NCBI GenBank assembly: GCA_003538135.1 | Contig: DPOR01000001.1 | Location: 1 to 64,000, forward strand | Reading direction: 5' to 3' | From: Oscillospiraceae bacterium | GTDB lineage: Bacteria > Bacillota > Clostridia > Oscillospirales > Acutalibacteraceae | Length of the DNA: 64,000 nucleotides | Part shown: in pieces, positions 49,949 to 58,492 of the stretch | How positions within the stretch are numbered: the first letter of the stretch is position 1 | Layout of the letters: every line of letters begins with the position of its first letter | Notes under the pieces: model-generated | Seen by the model: only the letters and a program-made list of their open reading frames with translations | The model's database searches: none | What the model was told of the DNA's origin: nothing | Translations under genes and position numbers: made by a program

Positions 49949-50095
49949 TGGCAGGGATACCTCCGTCCGTCACAAAAAAGGGACATACTTATAGCTTATT
50001 TTATCATTTAAATATGAACGGTTCAATAACTTTGGTAAACTTTAGGCGACAAATTGAATATATATTGCACGGACTCAATAAAAAGGGGCGAAAAT

Positions 50096-52711
50096 ATGGA
50101 CTTGTATTCTATGAGCGCCGCAGAAGCGGTTGAAAAGCTCGGCAGCGAGACGGACAGGGGCTTGAGCTCCCGCGAGGCGGAGAAGAGGCTCGGCAGGGAC
50201 GGCGAAAACCTGCTGCGCGGCAAAAAGAAGAAGAGCCTTGCGGCGGAGTTTTTCGAGCAGTTCAAGGACTTCACGGTAATAGTGCTGCTGATAGCGAGCG
50301 GCGTGTCGTTTGCAACCTCCTTTCTGGAGGAACGCGGCGACTTCGCCGACCCGATAATGATACTGATAATAGTTATATTGAATGCCGCCGTCGGAGTTAT
50401 CCAGCAGAGGCGTGCGGAGCATTCGCTCGAGGCGCTCAAAAATATGTCCGCGCCGACCGCCGCGGTCATAAGAGACGGCAAGGAGACAATAATTCCCGCG
50501 TCAAAGCTCGTTCGGGGGGACATTATAGAAGTGCGGGCGGGTGATTTAGTCCCCGCGGACGCGCGGCTGATAACCTCACACTCCCTCTTTGCGCAGGAGA
50601 GCGCACTGACGGGAGAGTCCGTGCCGTGCGAAAAGGACGCGAGGACAGCAGTCAAAAAGGGCAGCGAGCAGGCAGAAATAAAAAATATGATATTCTCGTC
50701 TACCGTCATAACCGCAGGTCACGCCCGAGCCGTAGTGACCGAGACGGGCATGGACACGGCGGTAGGAAAAATAGCGCATCTTCTCAACACCGAGGATGAA
50801 CCGACAACGCCTCTTCAAATAAAGCTCGCAAAGATAGGCAAGGCGCTCGGCATAGGCGCGCTCTCGGTCTGTGCGCTGATATTCATGCTGAGCATACTGC
50901 GCGGCATGGGCGTGCTCAGCGCGTTCATGCTCTCCGTAAGTCTCGCCGTCGCGGCGATACCGGAGGGGCTTCCGGCGGTGGTCACGGTAGTTCTCTCGCT
51001 CGGCGTGCAGAGGATGGCGAAGAGCAACGCCGTCATACGCCGCCTGCCCGCGGTCGAGACGCTCGGCGCGGCTACATATATCTGCTCCGACAAGACGGGG
51101 ACGCTGACGCAGAATAAGATGACCGTCACCGCCGCCTGCTCTGCGTCGGATGAAATCCCGCTGACGGGAGACGCGGCGAAAAAGCTTTTTGCTCTCGCCG
51201 CGCTCTGCTGCGACGCAAAGCATACGGGCAGGGGCGAGGTCTCCGGAGAGCCGACGGAGGCGGCGATAGTCGCGGCGGCAGAGAGGTCGGGCACGGACAC
51301 CGAAAAGCTCCGCCGAAAAATGCCGCGAACAGACGAAATCCCGTTCTCGTCCGAGCGAAAAATGATGTCTGTCGCAATAAAAGACGGGGATAAAGCAATA
51401 ACAGTCGCAAAGGGTGCGCCCGACGTGCTGATAAAGCACTGCACCGACATAATATTAAACGGCAGAAAAATCCCCATGACTTCGGCTCTGCGCGAAAAAA
51501 TACTGAGCCTTAATTCCTCGCTCGCCGACCGCGCGCTCAGAGTGATAGCGGTTGCGGCGGGCGATACGAAAAACGGAAAACCCGACGAGACGGGGCTTGC
51601 CTTCTGCGGGCTCATAGGCATGGAGGATCCGCCGCGCAAGGAGGCATATGAGGCGGTAAAAACCTGCCGCCGCGCGGGTATAACTCCGGTCATGATAACC
51701 GGGGATCACGCGGGGACGGCCTGCGCCACGGCAAAAAAGCTCGGCATACTCTCGCGCTCCGGCGAATGCCTAACGGGGGCACAGATAGACAAAATGGGCG
51801 AAAGCGAGTTCGCTCAAGCCGTGCGCACCTGCCGCGTATATGCGCGGGTAACGCCCGAGCACAAGGTGCGGATAGTCAAGGCTCTGCGCGCCCACGGCGA
51901 GATAGTCGCCATGACAGGCGACGGGGTAAACGACGCGCCCGCCCTCAAGGCCGCCGACATCGGCTGCGCCATGGGCAAGGGCGGCACGCAGGTGGCGCAG
52001 AACGCCGCCGACATGATTCTGACCGACGACAATTTCGCAACTATAGTCAAGGCAGTCGCCGGGGGGCGCGGGATATACGACAACATCCGCCGCGCGATAC
52101 ACTATCTGCTCGGCTGCAATATCGGCGAGATACTCTGCGTCTTTGCGGCGACGCTCTTCGGAATGCCCGCGCCGCTTCTGCCGATACAGCTCCTCTTTAT
52201 AAATCTCGTCACCGACTCGCTCCCCGCCCTCGCGCTCGGCGCGGAGATGCCCGACAGCCGCGTTATGCAACGTCCCCCGCGCGACAGCGCCAAGAGCTTT
52301 TTCGCCGACCGCACGGGACTCGACATAGCCCTCGAGGGAATGCTGATAGGCGCGCTGAGCCTGTTTGCGTTCGTCGCGGGCAACTCGCTGTTCAAAAACT
52401 CCTGCGTCGAGCTCGGACGCACCATGGCTTTCGCCGCGCAGAGTCTCTGCGAGATAGCTCACTCGTTCAATATGCGCTCGCGCCGCTCGGTTTTCAGCAT
52501 CGGCATCTTCTCGAACCGAAAGCTCACCGTCTGCGCGGCTCTGTGCGCCGCACTCCAGCTGACAGTCATGACCGTCCCGCCGCTCGCGGCGCTGTTTAAC
52601 GTGTCCGCACTCACCCCCGTCGAATGGCTGACGGTAGCCGCCCTCGCCATTTCCCCCATAGCGTTCTCTGAGCTCGGAAAGGCAGTCGGAGGGAAACGGG
52701 AAACGGAGTAA
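50096..52711 (+). CDS. P-type Ca2+-transporting ATPase (P2A-like)
   Basis: 871 residues. Order: short N-terminus, two helices, actuator domain with TGES (172-175), helix 4 with PEGLP (289-293), phosphorylation site DKTGT (Asp332), nucleotide domain with KGAPD, TGDGVNDAPALK hinge, and six C-terminal helices. PEGLP and the C-terminal pattern (QLLFINLVTDSLPALALGAE) mark a calcium-type cation pump rather than a heavy-metal one. Start at 50096 (GGGG 7 bases upstream). Probably moves Ca2+ out of the cell. Divergent to the ABC exporter. Confidence 0.92.
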   Translation: MDLYSMSAAEAVEKLGSETDRGLSSREAEKRLGRDGENLLRGKKKKSLAAEFFEQFKDFTVIVLLIASGVSFATSFLEERGDFADPIMILIIVILNAAVGVIQQRRAEHSLEALKNMSAPTAAVIRDGKETIIPASKLVRGDIIEVRAGDLVPADARLITSHSLFAQESALTGESVPCEKDARTAVKKGSEQAEIKNMIFSSTVITAGHARAVVTETGMDTAVGKIAHLLNTEDEPTTPLQIKLAKIGKALGIGALSVCALIFMLSILRGMGVLSAFMLSVSLAVAAIPEGLPAVVTVVLSLGVQRMAKSNAVIRRLPAVETLGAATYICSDKTGTLTQNKMTVTAACSASDEIPLTGDAAKKLFALAALCCDAKHTGRGEVSGEPTEAAIVAAAERSGTDTEKLRRKMPRTDEIPFSSERKMMSVAIKDGDKAITVAKGAPDVLIKHCTDIILNGRKIPMTSALREKILSLNSSLADRALRVIAVAAGDTKNGKPDETGLAFCGLIGMEDPPRKEAYEAVKTCRRAGITPVMITGDHAGTACATAKKLGILSRSGECLTGAQIDKMGESEFAQAVRTCRVYARVTPEHKVRIVKALRAHGEIVAMTGDGVNDAPALKAADIGCAMGKGGTQVAQNAADMILTDDNFATIVKAVAGGRGIYDNIRRAIHYLLGCNIGEILCVFAATLFGMPAPLLPIQLLFINLVTDSLPALALGAEMPDSRVMQRPPRDSAKSFFADRTGLDIALEGMLIGALSLFAFVAGNSLFKNSCVELGRTMAFAAQSLCEIAHSFNMRSRRSVFSIGIFSNRKLTVCAALCAALQLTVMTVPPLAALFNVSALTPVEWLTVAALAISPIAFSELGKAVGGKRETE

Positions 52712-52848
52712 GTAAAAAAACAGGCTGCGCGGCAATTTCTTCAAGCGGGGAAACTGTTGCGAAATCACAAAGCTCATATAAATCAATCAGCAGCATATCC
52801 CCGCAAAGTCCGATTTTTCTTGTCCGCAGCTTTAAACAAGCTGCAAAA

Positions 52849-52880
52849 AATCCTACCCAACAAAAAACATGGGTAGGATT
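52849..52880. terminator. bidirectional terminator between ATPase and ROK gene
   Basis: AATCCTACCCA (52849-52859) pairs with TGGGTAGGATT (52870-52880). It closes the sugar operon on the minus strand. Confidence 0.8.
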
Positions 52881-52914
52881 AATGCTTTATAATAACTTTT
52901 ATCGGCTTATGCTT

Positions 52915-54111
52915 TTATTTTTCGAAGAAAAACTTTTTTGCCGCCAGAGCGGCGGGACCGATGAAGCTGTGCTTGCCGTCGAGCGGCGAGAGCCTGATAT
53001 AGCCTTTTCCGAAGCCGGGATAATACTTTGCGCACCGCTTAGCGAAGAGCTCGAATATATTGCTTTCGAACATATAGCCGAACGCCACAACGCTGTCCGG
53101 TGCAATGACCGTCGCCGCATTCGTGACCGCCTTTGCAAGGCTGTCCGCGCACCGCTCAAGCTCCGACTTTACAGCGCCGTCGCTCTTTGCCGCCGAGAGT
53201 ATCAGCCTTATATCTATCCTGTCCGCATCGCCGTCGGTCATCTTGAACAGCGTCGGAGTCGCTTTCTCGGAGTACACCGCCCTTATGCGGTTTATAACCG
53301 CAGGCGCCGAGACCTCCGTTTCGAGACAGCCCCTGCGCCCGCAGCGGCATTTTTCGCCGTTCGGGTCGACTATGTAGTGACCTATCTCGGACGAGCCGCT
53401 GTCCGTCCCGTTTAAGACCTCGCCGTTTATGACTATCGCCGAGCCGACGCCCGGCCCCCATTTCACGAACAGTATGTTATCCGCGCTGTGCTCCCTGTCA
53501 AATATCAGCGAGGCGAGCGCAAACGCCTTGACATTGTTATCGACGCAGACGGGAAGCCCCGTCTCGTCCTCCAATATTTTCTTTATATTTATCCCCGGAC
53601 GCCATACGCCGTAGCTGCCGGTCGTTTTTCCGCTCAAGCTGTCCGCGCCGCCGACTATTCCGACTCCCGCGCCGATAAGCTCCGCGCCGTCGGTCGGGTT
53701 GTTTTTTATAAGCCTGCGGCAGCTCTCTCCGACTGCGCGCAGAAAGTCCTCGGGCTTTGTGTCTCTCGGAAGCGTCGTGTATTCGCCGACTGTCTCCTCT
53801 CCGCCGAGGGTGCATATTCCGCAGTAATAGCCGCCTGCGTCTATGCTCACGGCGAGGACTGCAAATCGAGAGGAGTTTAGGGACAGGATTATCTTTCTCC
53901 TGCCCGCTCCCGCGCCGTCCGAGAAGCCGCATTCGCTGACCGCGCCCTCCGCTATAAGCTCGGCGCAAATCTTGCTGACCGCAGCGGGGGTAAGCCCGAG
54001 CGAATCCGCAATATCCTTGCGGCTCATGCTCTTTCTGCCGTTGAGCAGATAGAGCACAGACGCTCTGTTTGCATTTTTTATACGGCTCATGTTAAATCCC
54101 GTGTAGTCCAT
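52915..54111 (-). CDS. ROK-family transcriptional regulator of the sulfosugar operon
   Basis: 398 residues. N-terminal wHTH (RASVLYLLNGRKSMSRKDIADSLGLTPAAVSKICAELIAEGA), then the ROK sugar-binding core with zinc motif CRCGRRGCLE (three Cys) and GVGIVGG. NagC/XylR-type: a sugar or sugar phosphate binding releases DNA. It ends the operon but has its own promoter 52 bases away from the exporter gene. Likely operator: the 21-bp dyad at 61945-61965. Ligand probably sulfoquinovose or a derived sulfonate, by context only. Confidence 0.88.
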   Translation of the reverse strand: MDYTGFNMSRIKNANRASVLYLLNGRKSMSRKDIADSLGLTPAAVSKICAELIAEGAVSECGFSDGAGAGRRKIILSLNSSRFAVLAVSIDAGGYYCGICTLGGEETVGEYTTLPRDTKPEDFLRAVGESCRRLIKNNPTDGAELIGAGVGIVGGADSLSGKTTGSYGVWRPGINIKKILEDETGLPVCVDNNVKAFALASLIFDREHSADNILFVKWGPGVGSAIVINGEVLNGTDSGSSEIGHYIVDPNGEKCRCGRRGCLETEVSAPAVINRIRAVYSEKATPTLFKMTDGDADRIDIRLILSAAKSDGAVKSELERCADSLAKAVTNAATVIAPDSVVAFGYMFESNIFELFAKRCAKYYPGFGKGYIRLSPLDGKHSFIGPAALAAKKFFFEK

Positions 54112-54133
54112 AGCGCCGCCTCCTCCATGTATT

Positions 54134-54161
54134 ATTATACTACATTTCGCGCACCTATCAA
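54134..54161 (-). promoter_or_regulatory. private promoter of the ROK gene
   Basis: Minus strand TTGATA (54156-54161), 16 bases, TATAAT (54134-54139), in the 51-base gap after the TauE/SafE gene. This would give basal ROK expression independent of the operon. Confidence 0.75.
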
Positions 54162-54162
54162 A

Positions 54163-54897
54163 TTATTTTATAAACAAGAGCGCTCCCGATACTATCAGCA
54201 GGATATATGTTATCTTCATAAACAGCCCGCGGCTCATCTTTTTGCACAGCAGGCTGCCGATGAACATCGCCGCAAAAAGTATGACGGCGGATATGCAAAA
54301 CAGTAAAAGCATATTCTTGCTCCACAGTCCGGCTCTTATGTCGTCTGTTAAAATTATTCCGTTGAGGACTATCCAACACGCGGAGAGCGTGGTGCGAAAC
54401 TCCTGCTTGTCACTGACCTTGCCCGTCATATACGAGACGAGAAGCGGACCGCCGCAGACGAACAATCCGTGCGTCACTCCCGCCGCAATAAGCAGAACGG
54501 CGGACACGGCTTTTCCGTGGCTGTGCCCGCCGCCTTTTTTCAGAAATGTTTTGTATATGCCGGATACGGCGGTCAGGATAACCACCGCCCCGAGCATGAT
54601 ATACATCACCCGCTCTCTGCCCGCCAAGACACTGCGCAAGGCAAAGCCCGCGAGCATACCGAGGGACATCACGGCGACAATTTTTAAAAATTCTTTTTTG
54701 TTGACGCTCTTTCTGTTCGCGGCGACTATATATATACCCGAGAGCAAACCGAGGGCGTTTAGTATCGGCTTTGCGGTGTCGAACCCGACGAGCATAACAC
54801 TCGGCGGCATAGCGAGCATGGTCCCCGCAAAGCCGGTTATCCCTTGGATGATGTTAGTCAAAAACACCACCAAGAGAAAAAGTATCTTCTTTACCAT
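54163..54897 (-). CDS. TauE/SafE (TSUP) family exporter
   Basis: 244 residues with about seven to eight hydrophobic helices. N-terminal LTNIIQGITGFAGTMLAMPPSVML is the TSUP signature; a second repeat begins GVTHGLFVCGGPLLVSYM. TSUP carriers move sulfite and organosulfonates out. In an SFT-type operon it would export DHPS or sulfolactate. Starts two bases after the isomerase stop. Confidence 0.9.
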   Translation of the reverse strand: MVKKILFLLVVFLTNIIQGITGFAGTMLAMPPSVMLVGFDTAKPILNALGLLSGIYIVAANRKSVNKKEFLKIVAVMSLGMLAGFALRSVLAGRERVMYIMLGAVVILTAVSGIYKTFLKKGGGHSHGKAVSAVLLIAAGVTHGLFVCGGPLLVSYMTGKVSDKQEFRTTLSACWIVLNGIILTDDIRAGLWSKNMLLLFCISAVILFAAMFIGSLLCKKMSRGLFMKITYILLIVSGALLFIK

Positions 54898-54898
54898 A

Positions 54899-56239
54899 TC
54901 AGTATTCGTTTATCTCCATGCCGAGCATCTCGGCGAGAGCGCACAGTTCATGCTTCACATCGCCGTATATAACAACGAAATGCGGCTCCCAGCCGTCTCT
55001 GACGCTGTTCATTATGAGCTCGCGAGCGTCCGAATCCGTTTTCACCGCGGCGCTCGTGCCGTAAAACTGCTTGGGCTTATCGAGCGCACTGCCCGAGGCG
55101 ACAAAAAATCTGAAGCTCCCGTCCGGCTTTTTGCCGACTCTGAACACCGTGACTCTGTCGCAGGGCATACAGCCGAACTCCATTGTAGGGCCTATTTTTC
55201 TGTTGCAGTGGACTCCGACGCAAGCGCCCGTATCCCTGCGGGCAAGCGAGCACGCCGCCGTTCCGCAGTGCCAGAATGTGACCGTGTTCTCCTTTTCGTC
55301 GAGCGATACGGGGTCGCCGAAGAACACGCTCTTTTTGCTAAGGCGCATACCGATAAACATCGACAGCGCGCCGTATGTGTCGGCCTCGCACGCGGCGGCA
55401 ACGCCCATGTCGTTGAGCATGGCGAGCACCGCGCAGACGGGCGTGCCGAACGAGGTAAAGAAATCCGGCCAGCATCTCGATGAGAGAGCGCCTATCCCGT
55501 TTGTCTTTACATATTCGTCATAGGCTCTGTAAAGCCGCGCAAAATCGAGTGCGTGCTTCTCCGGGGTGTTTTCAAGCCCGTTCATGCACCCTGCGGCTCT
55601 GTCGAGATACTCGCGCGCCTCGCCGTCCGAATATGCAAGTGCCTTTTCTATAAGCTCGCGCGCCTCAATCGATTCGAGCGTCACGCCGAAATTTTTCAAT
55701 ATCTCAGCATCGAGTGCCCTGCCGAAGCCGAAGCCCTGCGGGGTATGCCCGACGCTCGCCATTTTAAGACTCTTCAGCTCTTTCCGGACCTGCGCCGCGC
55801 GGATATATGCGCCGATTTCGGCTATCACGCTCTCCTCCTCGGGCGAGCCGAACACATAGCCGAACTGCTCTTTGCGGAAATATTTTATCGTGTTCGCAGC
55901 AGAAAAAGCGCCGGTCAGGGAATTCAGTCTCAAGCGTCCGCCGTCTATGACCGGCTCTCTGAGCGTCCAGAGCAATATGGGGCAGTCAAATCTTTTGAGC
56001 ACCTCGCAAGCATACGCCGAGTTTGCAAAGGTTATGTTTTGGAGCACAATAAGGTCGGGCGAAAGCCCGTCGAGAAACGCCGTCAGCTTGTCAACGGACA
56101 AGAGCATCTCCTCGGGGCATACCGCGTCCGCGCAGAGCGAGCGCAGCATCTTTTTAGATTTTTCAAACTGTTCCCCCGCGCTGACCAGCTCGAAGGTCGG
56201 CACGCCTATGGGGACATACGCAAGCTTGAAATCGCTCAT
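54899..56239 (-). CDS. sftI: L-fucose/L-arabinose-isomerase-like protein (putative SQ isomerase)
   Basis: 446 residues of the FucI/AraA superfamily, two Rossmann-like N-terminal domains followed by the C-terminal metal domain. Blocks: ILLWTLREP, GGRLRLNSLTGAFSA, FGYVFGSPEEE, ASVGHTPQGFGFGRALD, SSRCWPDFFTSFG and WHCGTAACSLA. Shorter than FucI (about 590). In SFT clusters this family converts sulfoquinovose to 6-deoxy-6-sulfofructose. The symbol is by context. It starts 13 bases after DUF4867. Confidence 0.7.
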   Translation of the reverse strand: MSDFKLAYVPIGVPTFELVSAGEQFEKSKKMLRSLCADAVCPEEMLLSVDKLTAFLDGLSPDLIVLQNITFANSAYACEVLKRFDCPILLWTLREPVIDGGRLRLNSLTGAFSAANTIKYFRKEQFGYVFGSPEEESVIAEIGAYIRAAQVRKELKSLKMASVGHTPQGFGFGRALDAEILKNFGVTLESIEARELIEKALAYSDGEAREYLDRAAGCMNGLENTPEKHALDFARLYRAYDEYVKTNGIGALSSRCWPDFFTSFGTPVCAVLAMLNDMGVAAACEADTYGALSMFIGMRLSKKSVFFGDPVSLDEKENTVTFWHCGTAACSLARRDTGACVGVHCNRKIGPTMEFGCMPCDRVTVFRVGKKPDGSFRFFVASGSALDKPKQFYGTSAAVKTDSDARELIMNSVRDGWEPHFVVIYGDVKHELCALAEMLGMEINEY

Positions 56240-56252
56240 TTCATCAGTTCCT

Positions 56253-56930
56253 TTATTTATAGAATAGTTCTTTGTTTTCGCCGATAACGCCAGGGTGTGC
56301 CCCCTGCTTTATCAGCGGCTCGCGCTCCGGATGGGCTATGACCCACTTGTTTCTTTGGAGCAGCAGCACGGACTCCGGGTCGGCGTTCGTTTTTTTATAT
56401 TCGAGCGGCGTGTTTGTGCCTCGGGAGAGGATGACTATATCCTTAAAGCCCTCGTCACACACGCGGCAGGGCGAGAGGTGCAGAGTAGTCTGATACATCT
56501 CTATCGCCGTGCCCGCAGGCACGAAAAACACCTGAGCGCTGCGGATATCGTAGGTGTTGTCCCTGATATCCCAGACGTGACCGAGCACGAGCATAAACGG
56601 CGTCACGGCGTAGTTTATCTCCGAGCATTTGTGATACTCGAAACCGTTATAGGTCGTGTTCCTGCCGTTGCAAAAGCCTATCTGCACGGGCATCGAGCCG
56701 TAGAGCGTGTTTTCGATATCGGACTTAAGCTCCGATTCCTCAAGCTCCGGCACGCTCGGGACATAAATATTCCCGCTCTCGGGGATATCGGTTTTCTTGA
56801 GCATATATTCGTCCGCCCGCGAAAAGTCGCAGCCCTCGATCACCCTGCCGTAGGGCGCAAAGGCGGGGTCAAAGACCGAGAGCACCGGCACATCGTTGAC
56901 GGCGTTTAAAATTTCAAGCATATTATTCAC
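56253..56930 (-). CDS. DUF4867 family protein
   Basis: 225 residues. Cupin-like: an N-terminal segment (VPVLSVFDPAFAPYGRVIEG), the middle QIGFCNGRNTTYNGFEYHKCSEIN, and VFFVPAGTAIEMYQTTLHLSPC. Potential metal ligands: HKCSE, LGHV, H...C. Recurrent in sugar-catabolic operons, function unestablished. Possibly a sugar epimerase/mutarotase or isomerase partner (YihR, an aldose-1-epimerase, fills that slot in E. coli). Overlaps the preceding gene by eight bases. Confidence 0.75.
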   Translation of the reverse strand: MNNMLEILNAVNDVPVLSVFDPAFAPYGRVIEGCDFSRADEYMLKKTDIPESGNIYVPSVPELEESELKSDIENTLYGSMPVQIGFCNGRNTTYNGFEYHKCSEINYAVTPFMLVLGHVWDIRDNTYDIRSAQVFFVPAGTAIEMYQTTLHLSPCRVCDEGFKDIVILSRGTNTPLEYKKTNADPESVLLLQRNKWVIAHPEREPLIKQGAHPGVIGENKELFYK

Positions 56931-57789
56931 CGCTGACCACCTTGTAAGTAGCGCGGAAATCCTCCTTGCCGAGTCCCGCCGCCATGCCTTTGTCGTAGAC
57001 TGCCTTGGCGTTTTCCATGCCCGGCATGGGGAAATTCGCCTCGGCGCTCAGCCGCTCGCAGATACCGAGATCCTTGTGCATATTTTCGAGCGAGAATGCG
57101 GTAGTCCAGTTCTCGTTTTTTATGTTCTGCGCCTGACCGTCGAGATAGAAATTCTGTCCGCCGCCGTAGGAAATCGCAAGGGCGAAATCATCTACCGATA
57201 TGCCCTCTCTCCTTGCGAGCGCGAGAGTTTCGTTGACTCCGTTTTGAATCTGCGCTACGAGCGTATTGTGGCAGATTTTCATCACGAGCCCCATACCGTT
57301 TTTGCCCATGCGGATAATATTGCTGCCCATATAGGCTAAAATCGGGCGGATCTTTTCAAACGTCTCCTCATCCGAGCCGACGTAAATTCCGAGCGTGCCG
57401 CTTTCGGCGGCGGGTCTCGACTTGACTACCGGTGCATCCGCGAAGCGAGCACCGGCCGCCTTTACCTTCTCCGATATTTCAACGGACACGGCGGGGTCTA
57501 TGGTGCTCATATCAATGCAGGTTTTTGTACAGTCCAAGGCGGGCAGAACAGCCTCGTAGACCGAGCGCGAATGCTCGGATTTCGGAACCATGGTTATTAT
57601 TACGTCGCTCTTTTCGGCGAGCTCCGCGCTGTCGGCGCAGGCGAAGCCTCCGAGGGCGGCGAGCTTTTCGACCTTTTCGCCGTCGAGGTCATACAGAAAA
57701 ACCTTGCCGTCATGCTTTTTTACTATGTTGGCGCACATGGCCTCGCCCATTATGCCGAGGCCTATGAATCCTATATTCATTTTTGCCAC
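56923..57789 (-). CDS. beta-hydroxyacid-dehydrogenase-family reductase (putative sulfolactaldehyde reductase)
   Basis: 288 residues. Rossmann motif IGFIGLGIMGEAM; catalytic Lys171 in KICHN. The substrate-anchor SGG of normal 3-hydroxyisobutyrate dehydrogenases is replaced: DAPVVKSRPAAESGTL, with Lys123 at the place where E. coli YihU has Arg123 for sulfonate. At the other YihU pocket positions (Asn174, Ser178) it has His174 and Val178. So a charged sulfonate or phosphonate substrate is probable. In the pathway it would give DHPS from sulfolactaldehyde. Confidence 0.75.
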   Translation of the reverse strand: MAKMNIGFIGLGIMGEAMCANIVKKHDGKVFLYDLDGEKVEKLAALGGFACADSAELAEKSDVIITMVPKSEHSRSVYEAVLPALDCTKTCIDMSTIDPAVSVEISEKVKAAGARFADAPVVKSRPAAESGTLGIYVGSDEETFEKIRPILAYMGSNIIRMGKNGMGLVMKICHNTLVAQIQNGVNETLALARREGISVDDFALAISYGGGQNFYLDGQAQNIKNENWTTAFSLENMHKDLGICERLSAEANFPMPGMENAKAVYDKGMAAGLGKEDFRATYKVVSGE

Positions 57790-57790
57790 C

Positions 57791-58477
57791 TCACTCCGTC
57801 ACTGTGTTGTCCCATGCGTCTGTGAAAATTCCGAGACCCTGTACGGTGTAGGCGTGCTTTATGCTCTCGAGATACACATCGAGTCCGCAGGTCACTATAT
57901 CGGCGCCCGCCGTTGCACAGTCGACAAACTGCTTGGGCGTTCTTATCGCGGCGCAGATTATCTGCGTCTTGCCGTAGAAACCGTAATTCTTATATATCTT
58001 CACTATGTCGGCGATATACTGCCTGCAATCCTCGCCGTTCGCCTCTTTCCAGCCGATGAACGGCGAGACGAACAGAGAGCCGTTTTTCGCCGCCCATATG
58101 GACTGTGCGGCAGAGAAAACGAGGGTGAGATTAGTTCTGATACCCTTATTTTCGAGCCTGCGCGCGGCGGTCACGCCCGCCTCGGTGCAGGGTATCTTTA
58201 TGACGAAGTTCGGCGACATTGCGGCTATTTTTTCAGCCTCTTTTATCATTTCCTCGGCGTCGTCGAGATGGGGATTTATTTCAACCGAAACGGGGAAATT
58301 TTCATAGCCCTCTATCCCCTCGTCCCTGACCCACTGCGCGAGCTCGGCTATGACGGTCAAAAACGGCTTGCCGCTGTTCATGATATGCTTCGGATTGGTT
58401 GTCACGCCGTCTATGCCGAAGGTGTTGTATGCAAATTTTATCTCGTCTATCTTTGCGCTGTCGAGAAAATATTTCAT
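57791..58477 (-). CDS. sftT: transaldolase-family aldolase (putative SF transaldolase)
   Basis: 228 residues, short FSA/TalC-type. DGVTTNPKHI near residues 23-32, Schiff-base Lys94 in FVIKIPCTEAG. The phosphate-binding GRID loop of F6P aldolases is changed to SPFIGWKEANGED and the later AASFKT motif to CAAIRTPKQF: changes where the phosphate would bind. In the SFT pathway the enzyme moves dihydroxyacetone from sulfofructose to glyceraldehyde-3-phosphate. One base separates it from the reductase gene. Confidence 0.75.
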   Translation of the reverse strand: MKYFLDSAKIDEIKFAYNTFGIDGVTTNPKHIMNSGKPFLTVIAELAQWVRDEGIEGYENFPVSVEINPHLDDAEEMIKEAEKIAAMSPNFVIKIPCTEAGVTAARRLENKGIRTNLTLVFSAAQSIWAAKNGSLFVSPFIGWKEANGEDCRQYIADIVKIYKNYGFYGKTQIICAAIRTPKQFVDCATAGADIVTCGLDVYLESIKHAYTVQGLGIFTDAWDNTVTE

Positions 58478-58492
58478 GATATATCGCTCCTT

